Position numbers and translations under genes: made by a program. A stretch of 64,000 nucleotides of DNA from Pedobacter suwonensis (lineage in GTDB: Bacteria; Bacteroidota; Bacteroidia; Sphingobacteriales; Sphingobacteriaceae): positions 62,001 through 126,000 of the forward strand of contig NZ_FOJM01000010.1 in NCBI RefSeq assembly GCF_900111825.1, in the 5' to 3' direction. This document shows, one piece after another, positions 36,329-45,646 of the stretch (position 1 is its first letter; each line of letters opens with the position of its first letter). The notes beneath the pieces are model-generated. The model was not told the DNA's origin and did no database searches. It saw only the letters and a program-made list of their open reading frames with translations.

Positions 36329-37924
36329 TTAACATAATTTTAACGCCACGTGACTGCTTTTTGGCACTTTTGTCAGGTCGAACTGCTTAAAATTCTCTGT
36401 AAAAGCATTTAGTAGTTCATAGGCTTTTAAAAAGTATTCTTCCTGATTATCCCATGTTTTGGCGGGATCTAAAATTTCATCCGGCACCCCAGGGCAACTT
36501 AATGGCATCATCAGTCTAAATACATGGTGTTGCCTATATCTGTTATGATCTAAGCTGCCATCCAAAGCTGCGGAAATCATTGCCCGGGTGTACCTTAATT
36601 TCATCCTTTCCCCTACGCCATAAGGACCTCCGCTCCAGCCGGTATTCACTAACCACACGTTTACCTGATGTTTTTCCATTTTCTCGCCCAATAATGCGGC
36701 ATATCTGGACGGATGCAGCGGTAAGAAAGCCTTACCAAAACAAGCCGAAAAAGTTAATTGAGGCGCTGTTATGCCGGTTTCCGTTCCAGCTACTTTTGCC
36801 GTATAACCGCTTATAAAGTGGAACATCGCCTGCTCTACATTTAACTTTGAAATGGGAGGTAATACCCCAAATGCATCTGCAGTTAAGAAAAAGATGTTTT
36901 TTGGAACAGCTCCTATTGAAGGTAAGATGGCATTATCAATATAATCTATTGGATAAGCCACGCGGGTATTTTCTGTTTTACTGATATCAGTATAATCAAC
37001 CTGTTGCGTACCCGGGAAAAAACCAACATTCTCCAATAGCGATCCAGATTTTACTGCTTTAAAAATCTGTGGTTCTTTCTCTTCGCTTAAGTCCACACAT
37101 TTAGCATAACAACCGCCTTCAAAGTTAAATACCGAATCTTCGCACCAGCCATGTTCGTCATCGCCAATTAATCCTCTTTCCGGATCAGCTGAAAGAGTGG
37201 TTTTTCCTGTCCCGGACAAACCGAAGAATATAGCGGTATCGCCATTTTTACCCCTATTGGCTGAACAGTGCATGGATAAAGTATTATGATATACTGGCAG
37301 AATAAAATTTAAAACAGAAAAAATTCCTTTTTTTATTTCACCTGTATAACCGGTTCCGCCGATCAAAATCATTTTTTTGGTAAAATTGATGACCGAAAAA
37401 TTCTGCTGTCTGGTTCCATCAGATACCGGATCGGCTAGAAAACCTGGTGCAGCAAGGATCGTCCACTCTGGACTTGCCCCCAATTGATCTTCCGCGGGGC
37501 GAATAAACAAATGATGGGCAAAAAGATTCTGATAAGCCGTTTCCGTAATTACCCTGATGGACATCGCATATTCGGGATGGGCGCAGGCGGAAGAATCGCG
37601 AACATAGATTTTCTTATCTTCCAGATAATTGGTTAGCTTATAAAATAGCTGATCGAATTTTTCAGGAGAGATTTTAATGTTTACATCTCCCCACCAAACC
37701 TGATCGATGGTGATGTCGTCGCACACAATAAACCGATCTTTAGGAGAACGCCCGGTAAATTTTCCCGTGTCAACGGCAAGCGCCCCTGAAGTGGCCAACA
37801 TACCTTCTTTATTTAATAAGGCTTCATCAATTAATTCCGTTGGAGATAATTGGTACTTTACAGCAATGTGATCGCCTAGATTTAAATAGCTTAAATCTGG
37901 CGTTTGCAGTTTCTTTTTGCTCAT
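36329..37924 (-). CDS. pckA: Phosphoenolpyruvate carboxykinase (ATP)
   Basis: A 531-residue enzyme that converts oxaloacetate plus ATP to PEP, the gate to gluconeogenesis. FTGRSPKDRFIV (about 56-67), HCSANRGKNGDTAIFFGLSGTGKTTLS (about 219-245, with the kinase-1a loop GLSGTGKTT near 233), the second kinase motif LIGDDEHGW (about 249), and FWPGTQQ-like GFFPGTQQVDYTD are all present. Length is normal. It is a single-gene unit with its own promoter and terminator. Confidence 0.97.
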   Translation of the reverse strand: MSKKKLQTPDLSYLNLGDHIAVKYQLSPTELIDEALLNKEGMLATSGALAVDTGKFTGRSPKDRFIVCDDITIDQVWWGDVNIKISPEKFDQLFYKLTNYLEDKKIYVRDSSACAHPEYAMSIRVITETAYQNLFAHHLFIRPAEDQLGASPEWTILAAPGFLADPVSDGTRQQNFSVINFTKKMILIGGTGYTGEIKKGIFSVLNFILPVYHNTLSMHCSANRGKNGDTAIFFGLSGTGKTTLSADPERGLIGDDEHGWCEDSVFNFEGGCYAKCVDLSEEKEPQIFKAVKSGSLLENVGFFPGTQQVDYTDISKTENTRVAYPIDYIDNAILPSIGAVPKNIFFLTADAFGVLPPISKLNVEQAMFHFISGYTAKVAGTETGITAPQLTFSACFGKAFLPLHPSRYAALLGEKMEKHQVNVWLVNTGWSGGPYGVGERMKLRYTRAMISAALDGSLDHNRYRQHHVFRLMMPLSCPGVPDEILDPAKTWDNQEEYFLKAYELLNAFTENFKQFDLTKVPKSSHVALKLC

Positions 37925-37946
37925 AACAATAAGTTAGTTAGTGCCG

Positions 37947-37973
37947 CAAAGGTAAAGACTTATTCTGTACAAA
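37947..37973 (-). promoter_or_regulatory. Promoter candidate for pckA
   Basis: Minus strand TACCTTTG (37954-37947) is an exact -7 box 22 bp before the ATG. A TTTG at 37973-37970 is 15 bp upstream, somewhat closer than the usual 18-21 bp. Confidence 0.5.
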
Positions 37974-38124
37974 AACGAGTTTTAAAACTTAATTTTTTAC
38001 ATATTGTAGCAAATACACTATGATTTAATTATCTGATTTTAAATAGATTAAAACCATTTTTTAAACACAAAAAAAATTAAAAATATACACTAAGTAAATT
38101 AGATAAATGGTTTTAGTAATGTTT

Positions 38125-38423
38125 AATCCTTACGACCACACCTACTTATAAGGATTTAAGAGGTGACGCTTCTTTGATTAAAAGATCAACTCTAAGTCCC
38201 ATCTATGGATATACTCTTAAAAGCATCGGAGCAGGCTAACCAAGGGAGGGGATAATTAGGCGCTGGAAAGGCGAATAACTTAGATAGCAGCAACAGCACG
38301 CGTTAATTAAACCTGATAAAAGTGGAAGCTCCCGATCTCACAGACAGTAAAACAGCAATACCATCAGGACTTTAGCGGTTAGCAGGGCTGCAATGCCCAA
38401 AGCACTACTGAAGCACCTTTTTT
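38125..38423 (+). ncRNA. Candidate structured RNA of unknown family with terminator-like end
   Basis: No open frame covers this 300-bp stretch, yet it is less AT-rich than its flanks and rich in helices: AATCCTTA / TAAGGATT (38125-38132 / 38149-38156), TTGAT / ATCAA (38174-38178 / 38185-38189), GGGC / GCCC (38385-38388 / 38395-38398), GGGAG / CTCCC, CCTGAT / ATCAGG, and a long-range closing stem AGGT...GCTTC with GAAGCACCT (38161-38172 / 38410-38418). It ends in a run of T at 38418-38423. It lacks the conserved cores of RNase P RNA, tmRNA and SRP RNA as I know them. Transcription from the plus strand is inferred from the T run. Confidence 0.5.
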
Positions 38424-38571
38424 AATAAAAAAGTGTCTCCCATACCTTATTGTAAAACCGTCAGTAGCTTTTTTTGCGCCTTTGAATATATTTCCCGAAG
38501 ACCGAGATAATATCGCTATTGCATTTACTTAAACGTTTTAATAAAAATTTCGAAATAAAAATTAAATAACA

Positions 38572-38604
38572 TTTGCATTTTAAAAAAATAATCTTCTACT
38601 TTAC
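38572..38604 (+). promoter_or_regulatory. Promoter candidate of the thr operon
   Basis: TTTG at 38572-38575, 21-bp spacer, then TACTTTAC, which matches six of eight positions of TAnnTTTG. The start would be near 38611, 19 bp before the leader peptide ATG. Confidence 0.5.
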
Positions 38605-38629
38605 GGTGTATAAAGTACACCAAGACAAG

Positions 38630-38692
38630 ATGAATTTTACTTCAATTATTACAACGATTATTATTACCACCGGTATAAACCAGCGGGGCTAA
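38630..38692 (+). CDS. thrL: thr operon leader peptide, Thr/Ile-rich (20 aa)
   Basis: ATG at 38630 to TAA at 38690-38692 encodes MNFTSIITTIIITTGINQRG: five Thr and six Ile in 20 residues, with the two adjacent ACC codons at 38666-38671. Threonine and isoleucine are the end products of the pathway encoded downstream, and the composition mirrors the E. coli thrL peptide. The last codons (CGG GGC TAA) form the 5' strand of a predicted antiterminator. The peptide has no function except as a ribosome position sensor. Confidence 0.88.
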   Translation: MNFTSIITTIIITTGINQRG

Positions 38693-38759
38693 TTTGTTGT
38701 AAATTGAAAAAACATAAAACACAGAGCGTCCCGATGAAAATCGGGACGCTTTTTTTTTT
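38684..38759 (+). promoter_or_regulatory. thr operon attenuator (terminator and antiterminator)
   Basis: Terminator: AGCGTCCCGA / TCGGGACGCT (38725-38734 / 38741-38750), loop TGAAAA, then ten T. Antiterminator: CGGGGCT at 38684-38690 can pair with AGCGTCCCG at 38725-38733 (CGGG with CCCG, GCT with AGC, two bases bulged). A ribosome stalled on the Thr codons leaves CGGGGCT free and blocks the terminator; one that reaches the stop codon covers it and lets the terminator form. Confidence 0.85.
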
Positions 38760-38844
38760 AAACCATGCTGAATGAAACCTGCAAAAACGTGCATTTCAAA
38801 CCAACGTTGAACGCAGCAACAAACAGTTAAACCTCATATCAATA

Positions 38845-41298
38845 ATGAAAGTACTCAAATTCGGCGGCACATCCGTAGGTTCGGCCGAGAACATTAAAAC
38901 GCTTTTACGCCTGGTTGGCGAAGAAAAAAAGAACAATAATCCGGTAGTTGTATTATCGGCAATGAGTGGTGTAACCAATTTACTTACCGATATGGCCGAA
39001 ATGGCTGAACGTGGTGAAGATTACGACGCACACTTAAAAGAAATTGAGGCCAAACACTTTGCTGTCATCCGCGCCCTTTTGCCTGCGGCAGCACAAAACC
39101 CGGTGTTTACCCGTCTGAAGATCTTTTTTAATGAATTGGAAGATTTACTGCAGGCCGTAACCAATCTGCGTGAATTAAGTTTACAAACTAAAGATCAGAT
39201 CTTGAGTTATGGTGAACGCTGCTCCACCTTTATGATCAGCCATATTGCGTCACAGAACATTGGCGGTTCGCTTTATGTAAATGGATCTGAACTGATTAAA
39301 ACCGACAGCAACTTTGGACAGGCAAAGGTTGATACTGAATTGACTGAACTGCTGATCAACAATTTTTATCAGGAAAATAAAGACCAGGTACTTTTTGTAA
39401 CTGGTTTTATCGCCAGCAATGCTGCTGGCAGGGTTACTACTTTGGGCCGCGGCGGTTCTGATTATACCGCAGCGGTTTGGGGTGCTGCATTGAATGCGGA
39501 AGAAATAGAAATATGGACGGATGTTAACGGTATGATGACTGCTGATCCCCGTATGGTTAAAAAGGCTTTTTCATTACCTGAACTAAGCTATACCGAGGCC
39601 ATGGAACTGAGTTATTTTGGGGCTAAAGTAATCTACCCGCCAACTATGATCCCAGCTTTTATGAAAAGGATTCCGATTGTGATCAAAAACACTTTCGAGC
39701 CTGATTTCGCTGGAACCTACATCAAAAGCGATGTAAAAACATCAAATCTACCCATTAAAGGAATTTCTTCTATTGATCATATCAGCATCATCAACCTCAC
39801 CGGAAGCGGTATGGTGGGTAAAGCTGGCTTTAGCGGACGGTTATTTTCCCTGCTTTCGCGCGAACAGATCAATGTGGTATTGATTACGCAATCTTCATCA
39901 GAACATAGCATTACTTTCGCTGTTAAACCAACAGATGCTTCGCAGGCCATTTCCTTAATCAAAAAAGAATTTGAGCTGGAACTGGATGCTAAAAAACTGG
40001 AATTGCCAGAAGTTGAAAATAACCTTGCCGTTTTGGCCATTGTTGGCGAAAACATGAAACGCACGCCGGGAATGAGCGGACGTTTGTTCAGCGCTTTAGG
40101 TCGTAATGGTATTAATGTAAGGGCAATCGCTCAAGGTTCTTCAGAATACAACATCTCGGTAATTATCAGTGCAGCTGATCTATCTAAAGCGGTAAATGCA
40201 GTACATGATGCCTTTTTTACCGAGCTGAAAAGAACACTGAACGTTTTCTGTTTAGGCACCGGAAACATCGGCAAAACCCTATTTAATCAGTTGAAAGAGC
40301 AAATGCCTTTTCTCGCTGCCAATAACGATCTTCAGGTGAAGGTAACAGGCATCAGCAATACACGCAAAATGATCTTCAATGCCAATGGGCTTTCTTTGGA
40401 AAACTGGGAAACAGAACTGAACACTGATGGTGAACAGGCAGATTTAGCCGGTTTTGTTGCTAAAATGAAAGCCCTAAATTTGCCCAACTGTGTTTTTGTT
40501 GATAACACGGCAGCAGAACAGCCTATCGAATTTTACCAAGGCATATTTGAAAGCAGTATTTCGGTAGTTACCTGTAATAAAAAAGGCAACTCGGCAGATT
40601 ATGCACAGTACAAATCATTCAAAGATACTGCCCGTAAATTTGGCGTTGACTTTTACTACGAAACCAACGTTGGTGCAGGCTTACCGATTATCCGTACACT
40701 GCGCGAACTGATGATGAGTGGTGATAAAGTAGCACGGATTGAAGCTATTTTATCAGGAACGATTTCTTATATCTTCAATAACTTTAAAGGCGACGCCGGT
40801 TTTTACGAAACAGTAAAGGAAGCACAGGAACTGGGCTACACTGAGCCAGATCCCCGTGACGACCTAAATGGAAAAGATTTTATGCGTAAGATGCTGATCC
40901 TTGCCCGCGATGCTGGTTATCCATTAGAAGCCAGTGATGTAAAAATCGACAACATTTTGCCTGATGCCTGCTTAAATGCAGCATCTGTTGAAGACTTCTA
41001 TTCAGAATTACAGGCCAATGCAGCTTACTTCGAGAATTTAAAAAACACCGCAGCTAGCGAGGGAAAGGTTTTACGCTATATCGGTAAACTGGAAGATGGC
41101 AATGTAGAAATCAGCCTGCAAATGGTAGATGACAGTCACCCTTTTTATATGCTATCGGGCAGCGATAATATTATCTCTTTTACTACAGATCGCTACAAAA
41201 CCCGCCCATTGGTAGTAAAAGGCCCTGGTGCTGGCGCCGAAGTGACCGCCGCCGGAGTTTTTGCCGATATCATTAACGTAGGTACTTTAAATAAATAG
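38845..41298 (+). CDS. thrA: Bifunctional aspartate kinase / homoserine dehydrogenase I
   Basis: An 817-residue fusion enzyme for the first and third steps from aspartate to threonine and methionine. The N-terminal aspartokinase starts MKVLKFGGTSVGSAENI and has TLGRGGSDYTAA (about 195-206); two ACT domains follow (about 310-455). The dehydrogenase begins near 468 with FCLGTGNIGKTLF (about 468-480) and has YYETNVGAGLPIIRTLRELM (about 610-629) and EPDPRDDLNGKDFMRKMLIL. Length matches the E. coli enzyme. It is first in the thrABC operon behind the attenuator. Confidence 0.97.
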   Translation: MKVLKFGGTSVGSAENIKTLLRLVGEEKKNNNPVVVLSAMSGVTNLLTDMAEMAERGEDYDAHLKEIEAKHFAVIRALLPAAAQNPVFTRLKIFFNELEDLLQAVTNLRELSLQTKDQILSYGERCSTFMISHIASQNIGGSLYVNGSELIKTDSNFGQAKVDTELTELLINNFYQENKDQVLFVTGFIASNAAGRVTTLGRGGSDYTAAVWGAALNAEEIEIWTDVNGMMTADPRMVKKAFSLPELSYTEAMELSYFGAKVIYPPTMIPAFMKRIPIVIKNTFEPDFAGTYIKSDVKTSNLPIKGISSIDHISIINLTGSGMVGKAGFSGRLFSLLSREQINVVLITQSSSEHSITFAVKPTDASQAISLIKKEFELELDAKKLELPEVENNLAVLAIVGENMKRTPGMSGRLFSALGRNGINVRAIAQGSSEYNISVIISAADLSKAVNAVHDAFFTELKRTLNVFCLGTGNIGKTLFNQLKEQMPFLAANNDLQVKVTGISNTRKMIFNANGLSLENWETELNTDGEQADLAGFVAKMKALNLPNCVFVDNTAAEQPIEFYQGIFESSISVVTCNKKGNSADYAQYKSFKDTARKFGVDFYYETNVGAGLPIIRTLRELMMSGDKVARIEAILSGTISYIFNNFKGDAGFYETVKEAQELGYTEPDPRDDLNGKDFMRKMLILARDAGYPLEASDVKIDNILPDACLNAASVEDFYSELQANAAYFENLKNTAASEGKVLRYIGKLEDGNVEISLQMVDDSHPFYMLSGSDNIISFTTDRYKTRPLVVKGPGAGAEVTAAGVFADIINVGTLNK

Positions 41299-41313
41299 CT
41301 TAGCCAATCCATA

Positions 41314-42246
41314 ATGAAAAATAGTATAAAAGTTTTCGCTCCGGCAACTGTTGCAAACGTAGTTTGTGGCTTCGATGTACTGGGTTTTGCCGTAAACGAA
41401 CCTGGTGACGAAGTTGAAATGCGATTTACCGATACACCAGGTGTGGTGATCAAACAAATAACCGGCGATGAAGGACGTTTACCCTTAGACGCAGAAAAAA
41501 ATACCGTAAGCGCCAGTGTTCAGCATTATCTAAAACACATCAATCGTTTAGATGTAGGCGTAGAAATTGAATTGCATAAAAAAATGCCTATTGGCAGTGG
41601 CTTAGGTTCAAGCTCTGCCAGTACTGTTGCCGGTTTATTTGCCATCAACAAATTAATGGGCGATTTACTAACGGTTAAGGAACTGGTTCCTTTTGCCATG
41701 AAAGGCGAGGAACTGGCCTGCGGTTATGGTCATGCCGACAATGTTGCACCGGCTTTACTAGGTGGTTTTGTACTGGTAAGAAGTTATGAACCCTTAGATG
41801 TAATCTCATTACCCACTCCTGCAGGCATGTATGCTGCAATTGTTTACCCGGAGGTTGATGTACCCACTAAAGATGCCCGTCAGATGATTCGCAGTAAGGT
41901 AGCATTAAGCGATGCCGTTAAGCAATGGGGAAATGTTGCAGGTTTAGTGAGCGGGCTATTTATGAATGATTTTGACCTGATTGGAAGAAGTATGCAGGAT
42001 GTTCTGGTAGAACCGGTACGTTCGATCCTGATTCCTGGTTTTGAGGAAATGAGAAAACTGGCAACAGAGAACGGCGCAATTGGATTTGGGATTTCAGGTT
42101 CCGGACCATCCGTTTTCGCCTTAACCAAAGATGAAGAAACGGCCAGAAAAATTACCAAATTGCAACAACAACATTTACATAAAATAAATATCAATAGCAA
42201 AGCTTTTGTTTCTCCGGTGAATGCCGAAGGACCTAGCGTAATTTAA
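41314..42246 (+). CDS. thrB: Homoserine kinase
   Basis: A 310-residue GHMP kinase. The phosphate-binding motif PIGSGLGSSSAS is at about 92-103, GYGHADNVAPALLGGFV follows at about 140-156, and ENGAIGFGISGSGPSVFAL is near the C-terminus (about 250-268). It phosphorylates homoserine. It starts 15 bp after thrA. Confidence 0.96.
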   Translation: MKNSIKVFAPATVANVVCGFDVLGFAVNEPGDEVEMRFTDTPGVVIKQITGDEGRLPLDAEKNTVSASVQHYLKHINRLDVGVEIELHKKMPIGSGLGSSSASTVAGLFAINKLMGDLLTVKELVPFAMKGEELACGYGHADNVAPALLGGFVLVRSYEPLDVISLPTPAGMYAAIVYPEVDVPTKDARQMIRSKVALSDAVKQWGNVAGLVSGLFMNDFDLIGRSMQDVLVEPVRSILIPGFEEMRKLATENGAIGFGISGSGPSVFALTKDEETARKITKLQQQHLHKININSKAFVSPVNAEGPSVI

Positions 42247-42247
42247 A

Positions 42248-42332
42248 GAAGGTGTAAGGTAAAAGGCATAGGGCGTAGGGTTATACTCGGCGCCATTAAC
42301 CCTAAACCTTACACCCCAAACCCTATACCTTA
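42248..42332. repeat. Low-complexity inverted repeat (type E, copy 5) between thrB and thrC
   Basis: Left arm GGTGTAAGGTAAAAGG with GGGCGTAGGGTT, loop near CGGCGCC, right arm AACCCTAAACCTTACACC. The element ends just before the thrC ATG. Confidence 0.75.
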
Positions 42333-42334
42333 AA

Positions 42335-43642
42335 ATGAAACTATACTCAACCAATAATAAAGATTTACGTGTCTCTTTCAAAGAAGCCGTTTTTAACAGC
42401 ATGCCACAGGATAAGGGCTTATATATGCCTGTTGAAATTCCACAGCTCGATACCGAATTCGTTCAAAATATTGAGCAATATTCTTTACCTGAAATTGCTT
42501 ACCAGGTAGCTTCTACGCTATTAAAAGAGGAGATTCCGGCTGAAGATTTAAGAGCGCTAATTAACGATGCCATTAATTTTGATGCACCCGCTGTTCAATT
42601 AGATGATAAAACCTTTGTCTTAGAACTCTTCCACGGTCCATCGTTAGCGTTTAAAGATTTTGGCGCCCGTTTTATGAGCCGTGTAATGGCTTACTTCTTA
42701 AAAGACGGCGAGCAGCTGCTGGATGTTCTGGTTGCTACTTCGGGTGATACCGGTGGCGCAGTGGCGCTAGGCTTTTTAGGCGTGCCTAATACCAGGGTAA
42801 CAATCCTTTATCCGGAAGGAAAAGTGAGCCCGATACAGGAATTACAGTTAACTACCAACGGCGAAAATATCAGAGCTGTTGAGGTAAAAGGAACATTTGA
42901 TGATTGCCAGGCTTTGGTAAAACAGGCTTTTGCTGATCGTGAACTGAATGCGAAATTCAGGTTGACTTCTGCAAATTCGATCAATATCTCGCGATTGATT
43001 CCACAAACATTTTATTATTTTAACACTTACGCCCAACTTAAAAAGCAAGGTTTTGAGGATGTGATATTTTCTGTTCCGAGTGGGAATTTTGGAAATATTG
43101 GCGCAGGCTTACTGGCTTATAAACTTGGATTACCAGTTAAACAGTTTATTGCCGCTACCAATGTTAATGACACAGTACCGCGCTTTTTAGAAAGTGGTGT
43201 TTATGAAACCAGGCCATCAACCCAAACCTATTCCAATGCCATGGATGTTGGTGCGCCTAGCAATTGGGTCCGCATTATGGATCTTTTTGATCAGGATGTG
43301 GAAGCGGTAAAAAAAATGGTTACTTCTTACCGTTTCACTGATGATGAAACACTGGAGGGTATTAAAGAAATAGATAAAAATTTAAATTACGTAGCCTGTC
43401 CACATACCGCAATTGCATATTTAGCTATTGAAAAATACAGAAATGAAAACCCTGCAGATAACAGTGCGGCTGTTTTCTTATCAACGGCGCATGCCTGTAA
43501 ATTCCCCGATATTTTCCCAGCGGAGATCGCAGCTAAAATTGAAATCCCGGTGCAAGTAAAGGCGTTAGAAAGCAAACCTAAACATGCAGATCAGTTAGGG
43601 ATAGATTTTGAAGGATTTAAAGAATATTTGCTTAAAGGATAA
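42335..43642 (+). CDS. thrC: Threonine synthase
   Basis: A 435-residue PLP enzyme. N-terminal KLYSTNNKDLRVSFKEAV, the PLP lysine in HGPSLAFKDFGARFM (about 100-114), the phosphate-binding TSGDTGGAVALGF (about 133-145) and SVPSGNFGNIGAGLLA (about 246-261) are present. It converts O-phosphohomoserine to threonine and is the last gene of the operon, 88 bp after thrB because of the inserted repeat. Confidence 0.97.
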   Translation: MKLYSTNNKDLRVSFKEAVFNSMPQDKGLYMPVEIPQLDTEFVQNIEQYSLPEIAYQVASTLLKEEIPAEDLRALINDAINFDAPAVQLDDKTFVLELFHGPSLAFKDFGARFMSRVMAYFLKDGEQLLDVLVATSGDTGGAVALGFLGVPNTRVTILYPEGKVSPIQELQLTTNGENIRAVEVKGTFDDCQALVKQAFADRELNAKFRLTSANSINISRLIPQTFYYFNTYAQLKKQGFEDVIFSVPSGNFGNIGAGLLAYKLGLPVKQFIAATNVNDTVPRFLESGVYETRPSTQTYSNAMDVGAPSNWVRIMDLFDQDVEAVKKMVTSYRFTDDETLEGIKEIDKNLNYVACPHTAIAYLAIEKYRNENPADNSAAVFLSTAHACKFPDIFPAEIAAKIEIPVQVKALESKPKHADQLGIDFEGFKEYLLKG

Positions 43643-43683
43643 TAGGGATTGGTCGAGATTGTAGACTTAGAAGGATAAATTGA

Positions 43684-43731
43684 CCAGATTTCAATCTGGA
43701 GAACCATAGGTCCGGATTGCAAATCCGGACC
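43684..43731. repeat. REP palindrome pair downstream of thrC
   Basis: CCAGATTTCAATCTGG (43684-43699) and a 23-bp palindrome with arms GGTCCGGATT / AATCCGGACC (43709-43731). Same pair as around the two RAYT genes. Confidence 0.85.
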
Positions 43732-43748
43732 ATCTTGAAAATATTCAT

Positions 43749-44108
43749 TTAATTAACAGAAGCGAAAGCTGTAGAAGTAATGCTAACGTTATTAAATGTC
43801 GCGCTTCCTGAACTGGTGGTAATCGCCTGTCCATTAAATCTAAAAGTGCGTGAGCCTGGGGCCGAAGTGTAAATAATAACCGTATAGGTACCGGCGGTCA
43901 ATGGCCCATATGAACTTCCGCCCGGACCAAAATAAGCACTAACAGGCGTAGGACCGTAGAGGTAAATAGATCCGTTATCACTGGTTCCGTTACTTAAATT
44001 TAAGCCAATGCTAAAAAATTTTCTGACGTTAATTTCTGCCTTGGTATTTTGCAAAGGTAATACAGCCAGTACTGTACAAAACAGCAATAATTGAATAAGC
44101 TTTTTCAT
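43749..44108 (-). CDS. Small secreted protein of unknown function
   Basis: A 119-residue protein with a signal peptide (KKLIQLLLFCTVLAVLPL, cleavage after KAE or NTKA) and a mature part rich in Gly, Ser, Thr and Tyr that suggests beta strands (SYGPLTAGTYTVIIYTS, FRFNGQAITTSSGSATF). No family is recognised. It stands alone, antiparallel to thrC and the RAYT genes, in a repeat-rich region. It could be a surface or envelope beta-sandwich. Confidence 0.65.
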   Translation of the reverse strand: MKKLIQLLLFCTVLAVLPLQNTKAEINVRKFFSIGLNLSNGTSDNGSIYLYGPTPVSAYFGPGGSSYGPLTAGTYTVIIYTSAPGSRTFRFNGQAITTSSGSATFNNVSITSTAFASVN

Positions 44109-44291
44109 AAGAATTGTTTTAATGTAGATTTATATCGGTTAGTTATATAAAAATAGAAATTTAAACGTTACGCCGGAAGATATTTGTAAAAATAAATAGT
44201 CATAGCATTACATTAGTTAATACAACCCCTAACTAAATTAAAAATTTCTTTAGAAATTAATCTAAGTAGATTACAAGTCTGAAGAACTATA

Positions 44292-44380
44292 GGTCCAGAT
44301 TGCAAATCCGGACCAGCATCCAACATGAAGTTAGTCGGGATTTGCAATCCCGACTTTTGGCCTAAGGATTTATAATCCTT
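44292..44380. repeat. REP cluster upstream of RAYT copy 1
   Basis: Three palindromes in a row: GGTCCAGATT / AATCCGGACC (44292-44314, one mismatch), GTCGGGATT / AATCCCGAC (44334-44354) and AAGGATT / AATCCTT (44364-44380). All share a GATT...AATC core with differing outer bases. Confidence 0.88.
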
Positions 44381-44404
44381 ATTATTAGTTAAAACTCATA
44401 AAAT

Positions 44405-44947
44405 ATGGCTTTCAAATACGCTGTCACCGATCAAAACGACATTTACTTCATAACTACAACAGTAGTTGGATGGATTGATGCATTTACTCGAAAAGAACTT
44501 GCCGAAGTTATTATTGAAAGTCTTAAATATTGCCAATCACAAAAAGGATTGATTATTTATGCCTGGTGTTTAATGCCAAGCCATTTACATATGATTGTGA
44601 GTGCTAAAGAAAATTACAAACTTTCAGATATTATCAGGGACTTTAAGAAATTTACCTCAAAAAAAATTATAAAAACAATCGAAGAAATTAATGAAAGTAG
44701 AGAATGGCTCTTAGATAAGTTTTCATTTGCTGCGCGGATCAATATGAAAAACAAAGAATATAAATTTTGGCAGGATGGTTTCCATCCTATTGCTTTATAT
44801 TCCAATGAATTTAAAGATCAAAAATTGGATTACATCCATAATAACCCCATTGAATCGGGAATTGTTTCAGAACCAGAACATTACAACTATAGTTCGGCTA
44901 TAAACTATGCTGGTGGTTTAGGCCTGCTGGAAGTTGTTTATTTATGA
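44405..44947 (+). mobile_element. REP-associated tyrosine transposase (RAYT), copy 1
   Basis: A 180-residue Y1 transposase of the REP-associated (TnpA_REP, IS200-like) family. The metal-binding HxH is in CLMPSHLHMIVSA (about 52-64) and the catalytic Tyr is in KLDYIHNNPIESGIV (about 140-154). DIYFITTTVVGW at the N-terminus is a family start. The enzyme probably nicks the palindromes that flank it. The whole unit is duplicated 684 bp downstream at over 95 % identity by eye. RAYTs are usually single-copy domesticated genes, so a tandem pair is unusual. Confidence 0.9.
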
Positions 44948-44962
44948 TTAGATATTAATTAA

Positions 44963-45073
44963 CCAGATTATAAATCTGGGATACAATCGGTCCGGATTAA
45001 AAATCCGGACCAACAAGTATGAAGTTAGTCGGGATTTGCAATCCCGACTTTTGGCCTAAGGATTTATAATCCT
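44963..45073. repeat. REP cluster between the two RAYT copies
   Basis: Four palindromes: CCAGATT / AATCTGG (44963-44979), GGTCCGGATT / AATCCGGACC (44989-45011), GTCGGGATT / AATCCCGAC (45028-45048) and AGGATT / AATCCT (45059-45073). The last two are the same as upstream of copy 1. Confidence 0.88.
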
Positions 45074-45088
45074 GTAATTAAATGAATT

Positions 45089-45592
45089 ATGGCTTTCAAA
45101 TACGCTGTCACCGATCAAAACGACATTTACTTCATAACTACAACAGTAGTGGGATGGATTGATGCATTTACGCGAAAAGAACTTGCCGAAGTTATTATTG
45201 AAAGTCTTAAATATTGTCAATCACAAAAAGGATTGATTATTTATGCGTGGTGTTTAATGCCAAGCCATTTACATATGATTGTGAGTGCTAAAGAAAATTA
45301 CAAACTTTCAGACATTATCAGGGACTTTAAAAAATTCACCTCAAAAAAAATTATAAAAACAATCGAAGAAATTAATGAAAGTAGAGAATGGCTCTTAGAT
45401 AAGTTTTCATTTGCTGCACGGATCAATATGAAAAACAAAGAATATAAATTTTGGCAGGATGGTTTCCATCCTATCGCTTTATATTCCAATGAATTTAAAG
45501 ATCAAAAATTGGATTACATCCATAATAACCCCATTGAGTCGGGAATTGTTTCAGAAGCAGAACATTACAACTATAGTTCGGCTATAAACTAG
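45089..45592 (+). pseudogene. RAYT copy 2, cut short by a TAG at codon 168
   Basis: The frame is nearly identical to copy 1 but ends after SSAIN because TAT in copy 1 is TAG here (45590-45592). Past the stop the codons AGGLGMLEVVYL would continue in frame, so only the last 13 residues are lost. The HxH and catalytic Tyr are kept, so activity cannot be excluded. The few differences, mostly third-position, imply a recent duplication. Confidence 0.85.
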
Positions 45593-45646
45593 GCTGGTGG
45601 TTTAGGCATGCTGGAAGTTGTTTATTTATGATTAGATATTAATTAA

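Noticed and set aside
38125..38423. RNase P RNA, tmRNA or SRP RNA
   Set aside because: The conserved cores (GAGGAAAGTCC for RNase P, the tRNA-like end of tmRNA, the SRP tetraloop region) are not found on either strand.
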